Shown piece after piece: positions 22,873 to 30,446 of a DNA stretch of 64,000 nucleotides. Origin of the DNA: Microbulbifer aggregans (GTDB lineage: Bacteria; Pseudomonadota; Gammaproteobacteria; Pseudomonadales; Cellvibrionaceae). Numbering within the stretch: position 1 is the stretch's first letter; every line of letters starts with the position of its first letter. The notes beneath the pieces are model-generated. The model made no database searches. It was given only the letters and a program-made list of their open reading frames with translations, and was not told the origin of the DNA. A program made the translations under genes and the position numbers. The DNA is taken from positions 124,001-188,000 of the forward strand of contig NZ_CP014143.1 of the NCBI RefSeq assembly GCF_001750105.1, in the 5' to 3' direction.

Positions 22873-25653
22873 ATGGACAGATCCCGTCTAGCCCGGGCAA
22901 TAAAGGGCGCTATTGCAGCCGCAGCCGTTTCCACAAGCATTGCCACTTCACCGTCCTTTGCTCAGCAGGTGGAAGAAGTCGTCGTCACTGGTTCGCGTAT
23001 TCAGCGTGTAACTGACGCCAATAGCGCAACTCCGATCAGCGTATTTGACGCCGCGGCACTGGAAGCCTCTGGTCAAACCACACTGGAAGACTTCCTGCAG
23101 GAAATACCATCAATGACCGGTGGCCAGCTTGGCTCCACCGTCAACAACGGCAACCCGGGTCTCGCAACCGTATCCCTGCGCGGCCTGGGCTCTTCCCGCA
23201 CGCTGGTTCTCCTGAATGGACGCCGCCTGAGCTCCTCAGGTCCGAGCACAGGCGTGGTCGACCTGAACACCATCCCCACAACCGCCATCGAGCGAGTGGA
23301 AATCCTGCGTGACGGCGCATCAACCATTTACGGTTCGGACGCCATCGCGGGTGTTGTAAACATCATCACCAAAAAGAATTTTGAGGGCGCCGAGGTCTTC
23401 CTCGACGCAGGCACCTCGCAGGAAAATGACGGCCAGGAATATCTCGCCGCATGGACTTTCGGCGCCGCTACCGACGATGACGACGGTCACGTGATGTTCA
23501 ACGTGCAGTACACCAAGCGCGAGGACATTTTCCAGGGCGACCGCAAGTGGGCCGACTGTCCACTATTCGAAACCGGCGGCGCCGTGTTCTGCGGTGGCAG
23601 TAGCTACACCACCCCCGCGCAGTTCTTCATTGACAGTGCCGACGGTGGTCAGATTGTCGACCCCGTGACTGGGGAAATTCGCGCTTTTGACCCCACCCTG
23701 GATGCTTTCAACTATGCCGAAGTCAGTTACCTGGTCACACCACAGGAAGTAGTCACTTTCTATGGCTACGGCGAAAAAGACCTCTGGGACTGGGAGGACT
23801 TCACAACGTTCGGCGCATTTGGTGAGCTCCTCTACGCTAACCGTCAATCGGATCAGCTGCTGGCGCCAGAGGGCACCTTCTTCCAGCCAGTCGCACCGGC
23901 GACAAACCCGGGCAACCCAACTGGCGAGGACGCGATCATTGCCCGCCGACTGACCGAAACCGGCGGCCGCTCATTCAACCAAGACCTGAGCATGTGGCGA
24001 GCCGTGGTCGGAATTGACGGCGAGTTCTGCAACGAATGGACCTGGGACATTTCCTACAACTACGCGCGCTGGGTAGACTCCCAGATTGATTTCGGCCGTT
24101 CCAATCCCAGCCGGTTTACCACCATGCTGGATCCGGCACTCTGTGCCGCCGATGAGGACTGTTCTGCCGCAGCCTTGGCAGCCGGGGAAACCGCCTGGAA
24201 TCCCTTTGCTTCCGGCACCTTTACCCAGCCGTGGCAGGACTACGCACTGGTACCGAACTCCCCGGTGGAAAAATCCACCCTGAATAGTTTCCAAGCCAAC
24301 ATTGTTGGTGACTTCTACGATTTCACCATGTCCACCGCCAGTGAGCCCTTTGCCTGGGCCGCAGGCTACGAACGTCGCCGGGAAACCTCGGAGACGGTCG
24401 TGGACGGTGCCGCGCTGCTGGGCCAGATCTATTTTGTCAGCGGTGTGAACTGGGGCGGCTCTTACGACGTCGATGAGTTCTACGGTGAAGTTCGCATGCC
24501 CTTCATGGATGGCCGCGACTGGGCCGACGTGCTGGCCGCGGAGGTTTCCTTCCGCTACTCGGACTACGACCGGACCGGCAGCGACACAACCTGGGCAGGC
24601 GTCATCGACTACGCCCCTATCGAGCAGCTGCGCTTCCGCGCCACCTACTCCGAAGGTTTCCGTGCTCCCGGCCTGGATGACCTCTTTCTACCGCCAACAC
24701 AGTCTGCGGAGACCTACACCGATCCCTGTGTGAACTGGGGCAATAGCAGCAACCCGATCTTGCGGGCCAACTGTGCAGCCGACGGCTTGCCCCCGGATTT
24801 CGAGCTGGGTAACTCCCAGGCGACCGGCCTCTTCGGCGGCAACGAGGATTTGAAAAATGAAACTTCGGAGAGCTGGACGGTCGGTATTGTCTGGACTCCA
24901 ACTTTTATCGAAGATCTCAGCTTCACCGTTGACTACTTCGACATCACCGTCGATGACGCCATCGGTACTTTCAATACCAACACCATCGTCAGCAACTGTT
25001 ATACCAGCGATGGCTTCAGCTCCCCGTCCTGTGACCTGATCACTGGTGCCGGAGCAGTTGGCCTGACGCCGCTGCCAACCAGCCCGCGTCGGGACCGCAG
25101 TGGCACCATCGCCGGCCAGCTGCTGAATGGTCAGAACATCTCCACGTTTGAGACCAACGGTGTGGACCTGGGTGCGGATTACAGCCAGGAGTTCGGCGAC
25201 GGCATCTTCACTTTCAGTGCCAGCGCCACCTACCTGAACGAGTGGAGGTTCCAGGCCAGTGAGTTCGAGCCGGAGGTGGACCTGGCCGGATACTATGGCG
25301 TTGATCCGGTCACCACCCGGATCGCCGCTTTCCCGGAATGGAAGCTCTATACCAGCTGGGGCTACGAGTACCAGGATTGCTGGTCCACCACCCTGGTGGT
25401 GCGGATGGAAGGTGACGTGGATGACATCGACCCTCGCGATGTCGACCTGTCCACCCATGTGGACAACCAGTGGTACACGGACCTCAACTTCCGTTACTTC
25501 TACTGGGACGACATCACCCTGTCGGGTGGTATTCGTAACATGTTCAACCAGCAACCGCCGTACGTCACCAACTACGATGACATGAACACCCTGCCGCTGA
25601 ACTACGACACCACCGGTCGTTACTTCTACGGTCGCGTACAGTTCAAATTTTAA
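22873..25653 (+). CDS. TonB-dependent receptor (no STN domain)
   Basis: 926 aa, outer membrane. Signal peptide about 30 residues (AIAAAAVSTSIATSPSFAQ), TonB-box-like VEEVVVTGSRI directly after it, plug domain (TVSLRGLGSSRTLVLLNGRR, DGASTIYGSDAIAGVVNI) and a barrel ending in Phe (YGRVQFKF), a good outer-membrane assembly signal. GGAGAGG precedes the ATG, and the binding site lies in the loop of a possible 5-bp hairpin (GGTAT 22853-22857 / ATACC 22868-22872), which might tune translation. It follows the FecI-FecR-STN receptor set by 208 bases on the same strand and may belong to its regulon. It carries several Cys pairs in extracellular-loop regions (CPLFETGGAVFC, CAADEDC). Substrate unknown. 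Confidence 0.93.
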   Translation: MDRSRLARAIKGAIAAAAVSTSIATSPSFAQQVEEVVVTGSRIQRVTDANSATPISVFDAAALEASGQTTLEDFLQEIPSMTGGQLGSTVNNGNPGLATVSLRGLGSSRTLVLLNGRRLSSSGPSTGVVDLNTIPTTAIERVEILRDGASTIYGSDAIAGVVNIITKKNFEGAEVFLDAGTSQENDGQEYLAAWTFGAATDDDDGHVMFNVQYTKREDIFQGDRKWADCPLFETGGAVFCGGSSYTTPAQFFIDSADGGQIVDPVTGEIRAFDPTLDAFNYAEVSYLVTPQEVVTFYGYGEKDLWDWEDFTTFGAFGELLYANRQSDQLLAPEGTFFQPVAPATNPGNPTGEDAIIARRLTETGGRSFNQDLSMWRAVVGIDGEFCNEWTWDISYNYARWVDSQIDFGRSNPSRFTTMLDPALCAADEDCSAAALAAGETAWNPFASGTFTQPWQDYALVPNSPVEKSTLNSFQANIVGDFYDFTMSTASEPFAWAAGYERRRETSETVVDGAALLGQIYFVSGVNWGGSYDVDEFYGEVRMPFMDGRDWADVLAAEVSFRYSDYDRTGSDTTWAGVIDYAPIEQLRFRATYSEGFRAPGLDDLFLPPTQSAETYTDPCVNWGNSSNPILRANCAADGLPPDFELGNSQATGLFGGNEDLKNETSESWTVGIVWTPTFIEDLSFTVDYFDITVDDAIGTFNTNTIVSNCYTSDGFSSPSCDLITGAGAVGLTPLPTSPRRDRSGTIAGQLLNGQNISTFETNGVDLGADYSQEFGDGIFTFSASATYLNEWRFQASEFEPEVDLAGYYGVDPVTTRIAAFPEWKLYTSWGYEYQDCWSTTLVVRMEGDVDDIDPRDVDLSTHVDNQWYTDLNFRYFYWDDITLSGGIRNMFNQQPPYVTNYDDMNTLPLNYDTTGRYFYGRVQFKF

Positions 25654-25660
25654 CCAACTT

Positions 25661-25685
25661 GCCGCTCCCCACCCCGGGGAGCGGC
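25661..25685 (+). terminator. Hairpin downstream of the 926-aa receptor gene
   Basis: Perfect 10-bp stem GCCGCTCCCC/GGGGAGCGGC with loop ACCCC, eight bases after the stop codon. It is followed by a C-rich tract including a run of nine C at 25692-25700 instead of a T-run, so it may be a rho-assisted or weak terminator or a 3'-end stabiliser. Confidence 0.55.
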
Positions 25686-25840
25686 TCCCCTCCCCCCCCC
25701 GCCCTTAATACAACGCTCATAGCGCACACTACTGGCTGTTTTTCAACCAAGCGCTGCCCGGTCTAACCTGCCAAAACAGAATTTAGGAAAAATTTAAGAT
25801 TCTTTTGAGGGGTCCTGACTTTCGTCCGTCTCTTGTCTTG

Positions 25841-25934
25841 TTGGGAGCGAAGTGGCCGCTTGGGGGTAGCCACTTCTATTCATAGCCCGCAAGGGCAACA
25901 CACTATAAATCCAACGATTTAGAGAGGATTTACA
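25841..25934 (+). promoter_or_regulatory. Structured 5' leader, copy 1 (shared with 30206-30299)
   Basis: The 94 bases directly before the receptor start codon match those before the receptor at 30300 at about 84 of 94 positions with no gaps. Two hairpins are conserved: a perfect 8-bp stem GAAGTGGC (25849-25856) / GCCACTTC (25869-25876) with the 12-base loop CGCTTGGGGGTA, and GCCC-GCAA-GGGC (25885-25896), a GNRA-type tetraloop. AGAGAGGA serves as the ribosome binding site. This looks like an RNA leader under selection. It does not fit a riboswitch class I know. Confidence 0.6.
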
Positions 25935-26081
25935 ATGAAAAAGAACCTCCTGTCCGTCGCTGTGAAGGGCGCTATCAGCCTGACCGCAGCCGCAGTAATG
26001 GTTCCCGCCATGCCGGCCTTCGCTCAAGAAGATGCCCAGCTGGTAGAAGAAGTTATCGTTACCGGTTCTCGCATTAAGCGT
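25841..26081 (+). repeat. Direct repeat copy 1: leader plus signal peptide and TonB box
   Basis: 241 bases covering the 5' leader and the first 49 codons of the receptor (through SRIKR) are matched without gaps at 30206-30446. The first 31 amino acids are identical. Similarity stops abruptly after SRIKR, where the two receptors become ordinary distant family members. Confidence 0.85.
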
Positions 26082-28553
26082 ACCAACTTCGACGAAGCTG
26101 CTCAGGTAGTGAGCATGGACCGTCAGGACATCGAAGCCCTCGGCAACCTGATGATCTCCGACACCCTGCGCTCCACTCCGCTGAACTCCCTCGGCTCCTT
26201 CAACGAGCGCTCCGGTAGCTCCGCCCAGTCCAACTCGACCGTTGACCTGCGTGGCCTGGGCTCTCAGCGCAGCCTGGTGATGATCAACGGCCGCCGCATG
26301 CCGGGTTCCCCGAACCTGGGCGCCGCTTCCATCAACCTGAACATGATCCCGATGACCGCTGTTGAGCGCATCGACATCCTGGCCGACGGCGCTTCCGCCG
26401 TTTATGGTTCTGACGCTGTTGCCGGTGTTGTAAACCTGGTAATGCGTGAAAACTTCGACGGCCTCGAGTTCACCACCCGCCGTGGTGAGCGCTCCAATGA
26501 CGACGGTATCGAAGAGTCTTTCGGCTTCGTAACCGGCATCACCGGTGAGCGCGGCAACATCACTTTTGCCGCTGAATACAACCGTCGCGACCCGATCTTC
26601 GACGGCGACCGCGATTACACTGCCGCCTGGATCCGCGACAATGGCGACGGCCGCCTGGACGCCTACCTGGATACCGACGGCTGGTCCTACTACGGTAAGA
26701 CCATCGAGATCTACGATCCGAGCACTGGCTACTACGACATTCAGGCAGCTACCAGCTGTGGCGATGACTCCACCTTCATGGAGACCGGCGCAGCAGCATT
26801 TGGCGAGCCGAATGGCACCCTGTGTGCCTACCCGTACGCCAACATCTCTGCCAACAAGGCCGAGCTGAACCGTGCCAACACCTTCCTGAGCGGTAACTAC
26901 CAGATCAGCGACGAAGTAGAGTTCTTCGCCAACGCGCTGTTCTCCAAGGTTGACTCCTTCGGCCGCTATGCACCGCCCGCCGCTCCGTGGAGCGACATGC
27001 CGTCCGACTACTCCGACGTACCTTTCGATATCGACGGCCTGCTGGCTGACGGTTCCATCACCGAAGGTAACTACGAAGTCAACGGTTACTACCGCTGGAC
27101 CAACATCGGCCCGCGTGACAACTACGTAACCGACACCCAGTACGACCTCACCCTGGGCTTCCGCGGTGACCTGGCCAACGGCATGAGCTACGAGACTTAC
27201 GCTCAGCGCGGCCGTTACGAGTCCAAGGAATTCGGTAAGTACTACCTGTCCTACCCGGGCCTGGATTACGTGATGGCTTCCGGCATTGATCCGTTCTCCC
27301 CGGAAGGTGCAGCCGCTATGCGCGCCAGCACTTCCCAGGACAACTTCACTGCCATGTCCAAAGTCTACGGTCACCTGCAGTTTGACGCTGGCAACTGGCT
27401 GGGCGCAGGCGAGACCATCGTTCTGACCGGTGCTGAAGCTTACTCCATCGAGTACGCCAACCAGTACGACGCCGCTTCTGAAGCCGGCCTGGTGGGTGGT
27501 AGCTCCGGTAACTCCGCTGCTGGTGAGCGCGATGTTGCTGCCGTGTTCGCGGAAGCCATCATCCCGGTTACCGACCAGATCGAAGTGAACGCTGCCGTTC
27601 GTTACGATAGCTACAGCGACTTTGGCTCCAACGTTGCACCGTCCCTGTCCGCCACTTACAACGTGACTGACACCCTGACCCTGCGTGCACGCGCTGGTAA
27701 AGGCTTCCGCGCTCCGGCCCTGGACGAGCTGTACGGTCCGTCTGCCTTCTCCGCGGAAGATGCAACTGACCCGACCAGCGGCCTGTCCCGTCAGTGGGAT
27801 ACCTACTACTCCACCAACGAAGACCTGGATGCGGAAACCTCCACCTCCCTGTCCTTCGGCGGTAACTGGGCATTCGCAGACGGCTGGAACCTGGACGTTG
27901 GTTTCTGGAACGTAGAAGTTGAAGACGTAATCCTTCAGCCGAGCACACAGGAAATCTTCTGGGCCCGTGCAGGTGGCGTGGAACTTGATCCTGCCAGCGG
28001 CATCTGGATCTCCGGAACCGGTGCTCAGACCGAGGTCTTCTCCCAGACCACCAACGCCGGTATCCTGGACGTATCCGGTGTCGACATTAAACTCGACGGC
28101 GTTATTGATACTGAGTTCGGTCAGTTCAGTGCCGGCGGCCTGATCAGCCAGCAGCTTTCTTACGAGAAAGACGCCTACTACCTGGGCCCGGTTCAGGACG
28201 TATCCACGTTCAACCTGTACCCGGACATGCGCGCTCAAGCAGTCTTCGGCTGGAGCCTGGGCATGCACGCGGTTGACCTGACTGTCGACTACATCGCTGC
28301 TCACGATGAGTTCACCAAAGTATCCGGTAGCGGCTCCCTGTCCAAAACCGGCGAAGAGCTGGACGACTGGACCACTCTGAACCTGGCTTATCGCCTGAGC
28401 ACAGAGTCCTTCGGTTCCATCAAGGTCGGCGCTCGTAACCTGACCAACGAAGATCCGGTTATGGACAAAGACGGCAAGTACGCTCGTGACCACTACAACC
28501 TGTACGATGCAACAGGTCGCATGGTTTACGCTGAGTACACCATGAGCTTCTAA
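25935..28553 (+). CDS. TonB-dependent receptor, shared-leader copy 1
   Basis: 872 aa, outer membrane. Signal peptide residues 1-30 (ending AMPAFA), TonB-box-like VEEVIVTGSRIKR, plug (STVDLRGLGSQRSLVMINGRR, DGASAVYGSDAVAGVVNL) and a barrel ending VYAEYTMSF with a terminal Phe. Codon use is strongly biased towards CTG, GGC, AAC and GAC, suggesting high expression. The leader and N-terminus are near copies of those of the receptor at 30300, but the remainder diverges, so the two probably take up different ligands under shared control. A strong terminator follows. It opens the island with the methyltransferase, oxygenase and sulfotransferase genes. Ligand unknown. Confidence 0.94.
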   Translation: MKKNLLSVAVKGAISLTAAAVMVPAMPAFAQEDAQLVEEVIVTGSRIKRTNFDEAAQVVSMDRQDIEALGNLMISDTLRSTPLNSLGSFNERSGSSAQSNSTVDLRGLGSQRSLVMINGRRMPGSPNLGAASINLNMIPMTAVERIDILADGASAVYGSDAVAGVVNLVMRENFDGLEFTTRRGERSNDDGIEESFGFVTGITGERGNITFAAEYNRRDPIFDGDRDYTAAWIRDNGDGRLDAYLDTDGWSYYGKTIEIYDPSTGYYDIQAATSCGDDSTFMETGAAAFGEPNGTLCAYPYANISANKAELNRANTFLSGNYQISDEVEFFANALFSKVDSFGRYAPPAAPWSDMPSDYSDVPFDIDGLLADGSITEGNYEVNGYYRWTNIGPRDNYVTDTQYDLTLGFRGDLANGMSYETYAQRGRYESKEFGKYYLSYPGLDYVMASGIDPFSPEGAAAMRASTSQDNFTAMSKVYGHLQFDAGNWLGAGETIVLTGAEAYSIEYANQYDAASEAGLVGGSSGNSAAGERDVAAVFAEAIIPVTDQIEVNAAVRYDSYSDFGSNVAPSLSATYNVTDTLTLRARAGKGFRAPALDELYGPSAFSAEDATDPTSGLSRQWDTYYSTNEDLDAETSTSLSFGGNWAFADGWNLDVGFWNVEVEDVILQPSTQEIFWARAGGVELDPASGIWISGTGAQTEVFSQTTNAGILDVSGVDIKLDGVIDTEFGQFSAGGLISQQLSYEKDAYYLGPVQDVSTFNLYPDMRAQAVFGWSLGMHAVDLTVDYIAAHDEFTKVSGSGSLSKTGEELDDWTTLNLAYRLSTESFGSIKVGARNLTNEDPVMDKDGKYARDHYNLYDATGRMVYAEYTMSF

Positions 28554-28591
28554 GAAAGCTACTTTATTCTTAAGTTACTTAAGAAGAAAAA

Positions 28592-28616
28592 GGGTCAACT
28601 ATGTTGGCCCTTTTTT
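28592..28616 (+). terminator. Rho-independent terminator after receptor copy 1
   Basis: Stem GGGTCAAC/GTTGGCCC (8 bp with one G-U pair), 3-base loop, preceded by A5 and followed by T6, 38 bases after the stop codon. The methyltransferase gene begins about 20 bases after it, so that gene needs read-through or its own start signal. Confidence 0.9.
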
Positions 28617-28635
28617 AGTTTTGGGGATTAGATTC

Positions 28636-29565
28636 ATGAGACGACAACATTGGGATGAGTTTTGGAAACAGGGGTTCATCACCACTTTCGGTGATTCCTT
28701 GCGAAACAACTATCAGGGGCAGGTAAGAGAATTCTGGGAAAAGGTATTTTCAACTGCCAACCCAAATAGTCGTGTGCTGGATGTCGCAACAGGCAATGGC
28801 GCCCTTGCTTGTATTGCCGCTGCAATCTCCAAACAGCACCACTTATCGCTGGAAATTTTGGCAGCCGATGCAGCAGAGATACCTGCATCTATTGACGCTC
28901 CGAAAGAGATAATGGAGCTAAGAGAATCGATACAATTTTTCAGCAACATGCCCTGTGAATCCCTCGCTTTTCCGGCTGACCACTTCAACCTCATTACATC
29001 CCAGTATGGAATTGAGTATGGCAGGTGGGACCAGTCAATCCCCGAGGTGTTCAGAACACTCTCTCAGAAGGGTGTCGCCGACTTCCTATGCCATCGGGAC
29101 CGGGCCATAGTGGTCAAAAAGTCCGTTGCGGAAATCACTATTTACCGCTCGGCATTACAAAAATACCGCATTTTCGATGCAGCCGAGAGGTTCACCCAGG
29201 CTTATGGAAAAACCGGATCATCCAACCCGCAAGAGGCCAAAGCGCTAAACAAAGACATCAATGACTTTAAAGAGGCGCATCAAGGTCAACAGCTCTGTCA
29301 CGTGCTGGTTTCAGATATCGCCGGCCAACTAAAAAGATTGCGTACAGTCGACACCACGCAAGTCGTTGCAGCGCTCCGTGAGCGCAAATCAGAGTATTCA
29401 GCGGCAATGGCCCGGCTTGAGGACATGGCAGACGCAGCCCTGTCAGACTCCGATATTGAAAGCATCGTTAATCTGGCAACCCGTAGCGGCTTCAAAGATG
29501 TCACAACAAGAGACATTTACCAGAGTGGAGAATTAATTGGCGTCCACATCCATTTGGTAAAGTGA
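28636..29565 (+). CDS. SAM-dependent methyltransferase
   Basis: 309 aa from the ATG at 28636 (GGGGA upstream; the frame extends to a TTG at 28621). Class I Rossmann methyltransferase: motif I VLDVATGNGALA near residues 48-59, post-I ILAADAAEIP, a motif IV-like FNLITSQYGIEY, then a longer helical C-terminal half (residues 170-290) typical of substrate-specific additions. The protein carries no signal peptide and is cytoplasmic. By eye its codon use is more relaxed and AT-richer than the flanking receptors. It lies between two receptors with shared leaders, ahead of the oxygenase and sulfotransferase genes, which suggests a role in the same pathway. The methylated substrate cannot be told. Confidence 0.85.
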   Translation: MRRQHWDEFWKQGFITTFGDSLRNNYQGQVREFWEKVFSTANPNSRVLDVATGNGALACIAAAISKQHHLSLEILAADAAEIPASIDAPKEIMELRESIQFFSNMPCESLAFPADHFNLITSQYGIEYGRWDQSIPEVFRTLSQKGVADFLCHRDRAIVVKKSVAEITIYRSALQKYRIFDAAERFTQAYGKTGSSNPQEAKALNKDINDFKEAHQGQQLCHVLVSDIAGQLKRLRTVDTTQVVAALRERKSEYSAAMARLEDMADAALSDSDIESIVNLATRSGFKDVTTRDIYQSGELIGVHIHLVK

Positions 29566-29684
29566 GCAGCGACAACCGGCTGGCGGCAAGAAGTAATATC
29601 TCCACGAGCCCGCGCTCAGCGACCAGGCGCGAATCCGGGAGTAACACCTTTCTCTCGCCCTTCCCAAAGAGCAAGCCTCTCCCC

Positions 29685-29714
29685 CAGTCCAGCCCGGTCC
29701 AGTCCAGCCCGGCC
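29685..29714. repeat. Tandem 15-bp duplication
   Basis: CAGTCCAGCCCGGTC followed directly by CAGTCCAGCCCGGCC, one mismatch. It lies in non-coding DNA downstream of the methyltransferase gene. Confidence 0.8.
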
Positions 29715-30170
29715 ATAGCAGGGTTGCCACAATATCCTCTAACGCTGGGAGCATCGATCACCGTGTGAGGCAACGCCAGATCGCACTCAAAGCTGCCTTA
29801 CCCCCTCATTGATGAGAGTCGCAAGGGTGTCTGCACCAGAATTCCAGAGGTGTCATCCGGCCAGCTATCGTACGTAGCTCTTAAGTCCTCCAGTGATAGC
29901 CCGATCACTAATGCCGATGGCAATCTTTCCCTGATCACTACTCTATATGAGTGCTCTCACTACTTTTTGTTGGAGCCCGTCCCCTCAGCCTAAAAAAGAA
30001 AAGAAAGCCCAAGGCACGGAAAGCCTCCGCCCCGCCGAAATGGCGACTTTTTATTACTTTCATGACTATCAATGACACGCCCTAAAGGCCCACCTCTCCA
30101 CCCCCCGAACCTGACAATATGTCACGAACTGTATATTGTTATTTTTGTGAAAATTTACTTGATTTTTTTG

Positions 30171-30200
30171 TTGAGGCGAATTTTGAGCCACACGTTATAG
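30171..30200 (+). promoter_or_regulatory. Candidate promoter of receptor copy 2
   Basis: TTGAGG (30171-30176), 18-base spacer, TTATAG (30195-30200). Initiation would fall at about 30206, just where similarity to the copy-1 leader begins. Copy 1 has a TTGAGG at nearly the same distance but no good -10. Confidence 0.4.
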
Positions 30201-30205
30201 CTCTG

Positions 30206-30299
30206 TTGGGAGGGAAGTGGCCGCTTGGGGGTAGCCGCTTCCAATCATCGCCCGCGTGGGCAACACACTATAAGTCCAACGATCAAGAGAGGATTTACA
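30206..30299 (+). promoter_or_regulatory. Structured 5' leader, copy 2
   Basis: Counterpart of 25841-25934. The first stem is GAAGTGGC (30214-30221) / GCCGCTTC (30234-30241); the A-to-G change relative to copy 1 turns a U-A into a U-G pair, so pairing is kept, and the 12-base loop CGCTTGGGGGTA is unchanged. The second stem GCCC/GGGC (30250-30261) is also kept, with loop GCGT instead of GCAA. AGAGAGGA precedes the ATG. Confidence 0.6.
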
Positions 30300-30446
30300 A
30301 TGAAAAAGAACCTCCTGTCCGTAGCTGTGAAAGGCGCTATCAGCCTGACCGCAGCCGCAGTCATGGTTCCTGCCATGCCCGCCTTTGCGCAGCAAGACGC
30401 ACAATTGGTGGAAGAGGTTGTCGTAACCGGTTCCCGTATCAAGCGT
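30206..30446 (+). repeat. Direct repeat copy 2: leader plus signal peptide and TonB box
   Basis: Gap-free match to 25841-26081, 4365 bases apart. It encodes the same residues 1-31 and the conserved segment through SRIKR. Confidence 0.85.

Larger units (their letters stand above)
29566..30299. other. 734-bp gap upstream of receptor copy 2
   Basis: No convincing gene on either strand; short open frames here are interrupted and have no family features. It contains a 15-bp tandem duplication at 29685-29714, an AT-rich tract at 30110-30180, a candidate promoter at 30171-30200 and the structured leader 30206-30299. The 5' half may be the remains of a decayed gene, but no homology is recognisable. 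Confidence 0.5.

Noticed and set aside
25841..25934. Cobalamin or cyclic-di-GMP riboswitch
   Set aside because: The leader has a CCCGCAA and a GCCACTT by chance, but the order and spacing of the B12 box and other conserved elements are missing, and no GEMM core was found.
25794..28493. 899-codon open frame antisense to the 872-aa receptor gene
   Set aside because: The plus-strand receptor has clear domains and a signal peptide; the antisense frame stays open only because of strong third-position GC bias and shows no family features.
29501..29773. Minus-strand frame downstream of the methyltransferase gene, possible gene remnant
   Set aside because: It overlaps the methyltransferase end, contains the translated tandem duplication and has no family resemblance.
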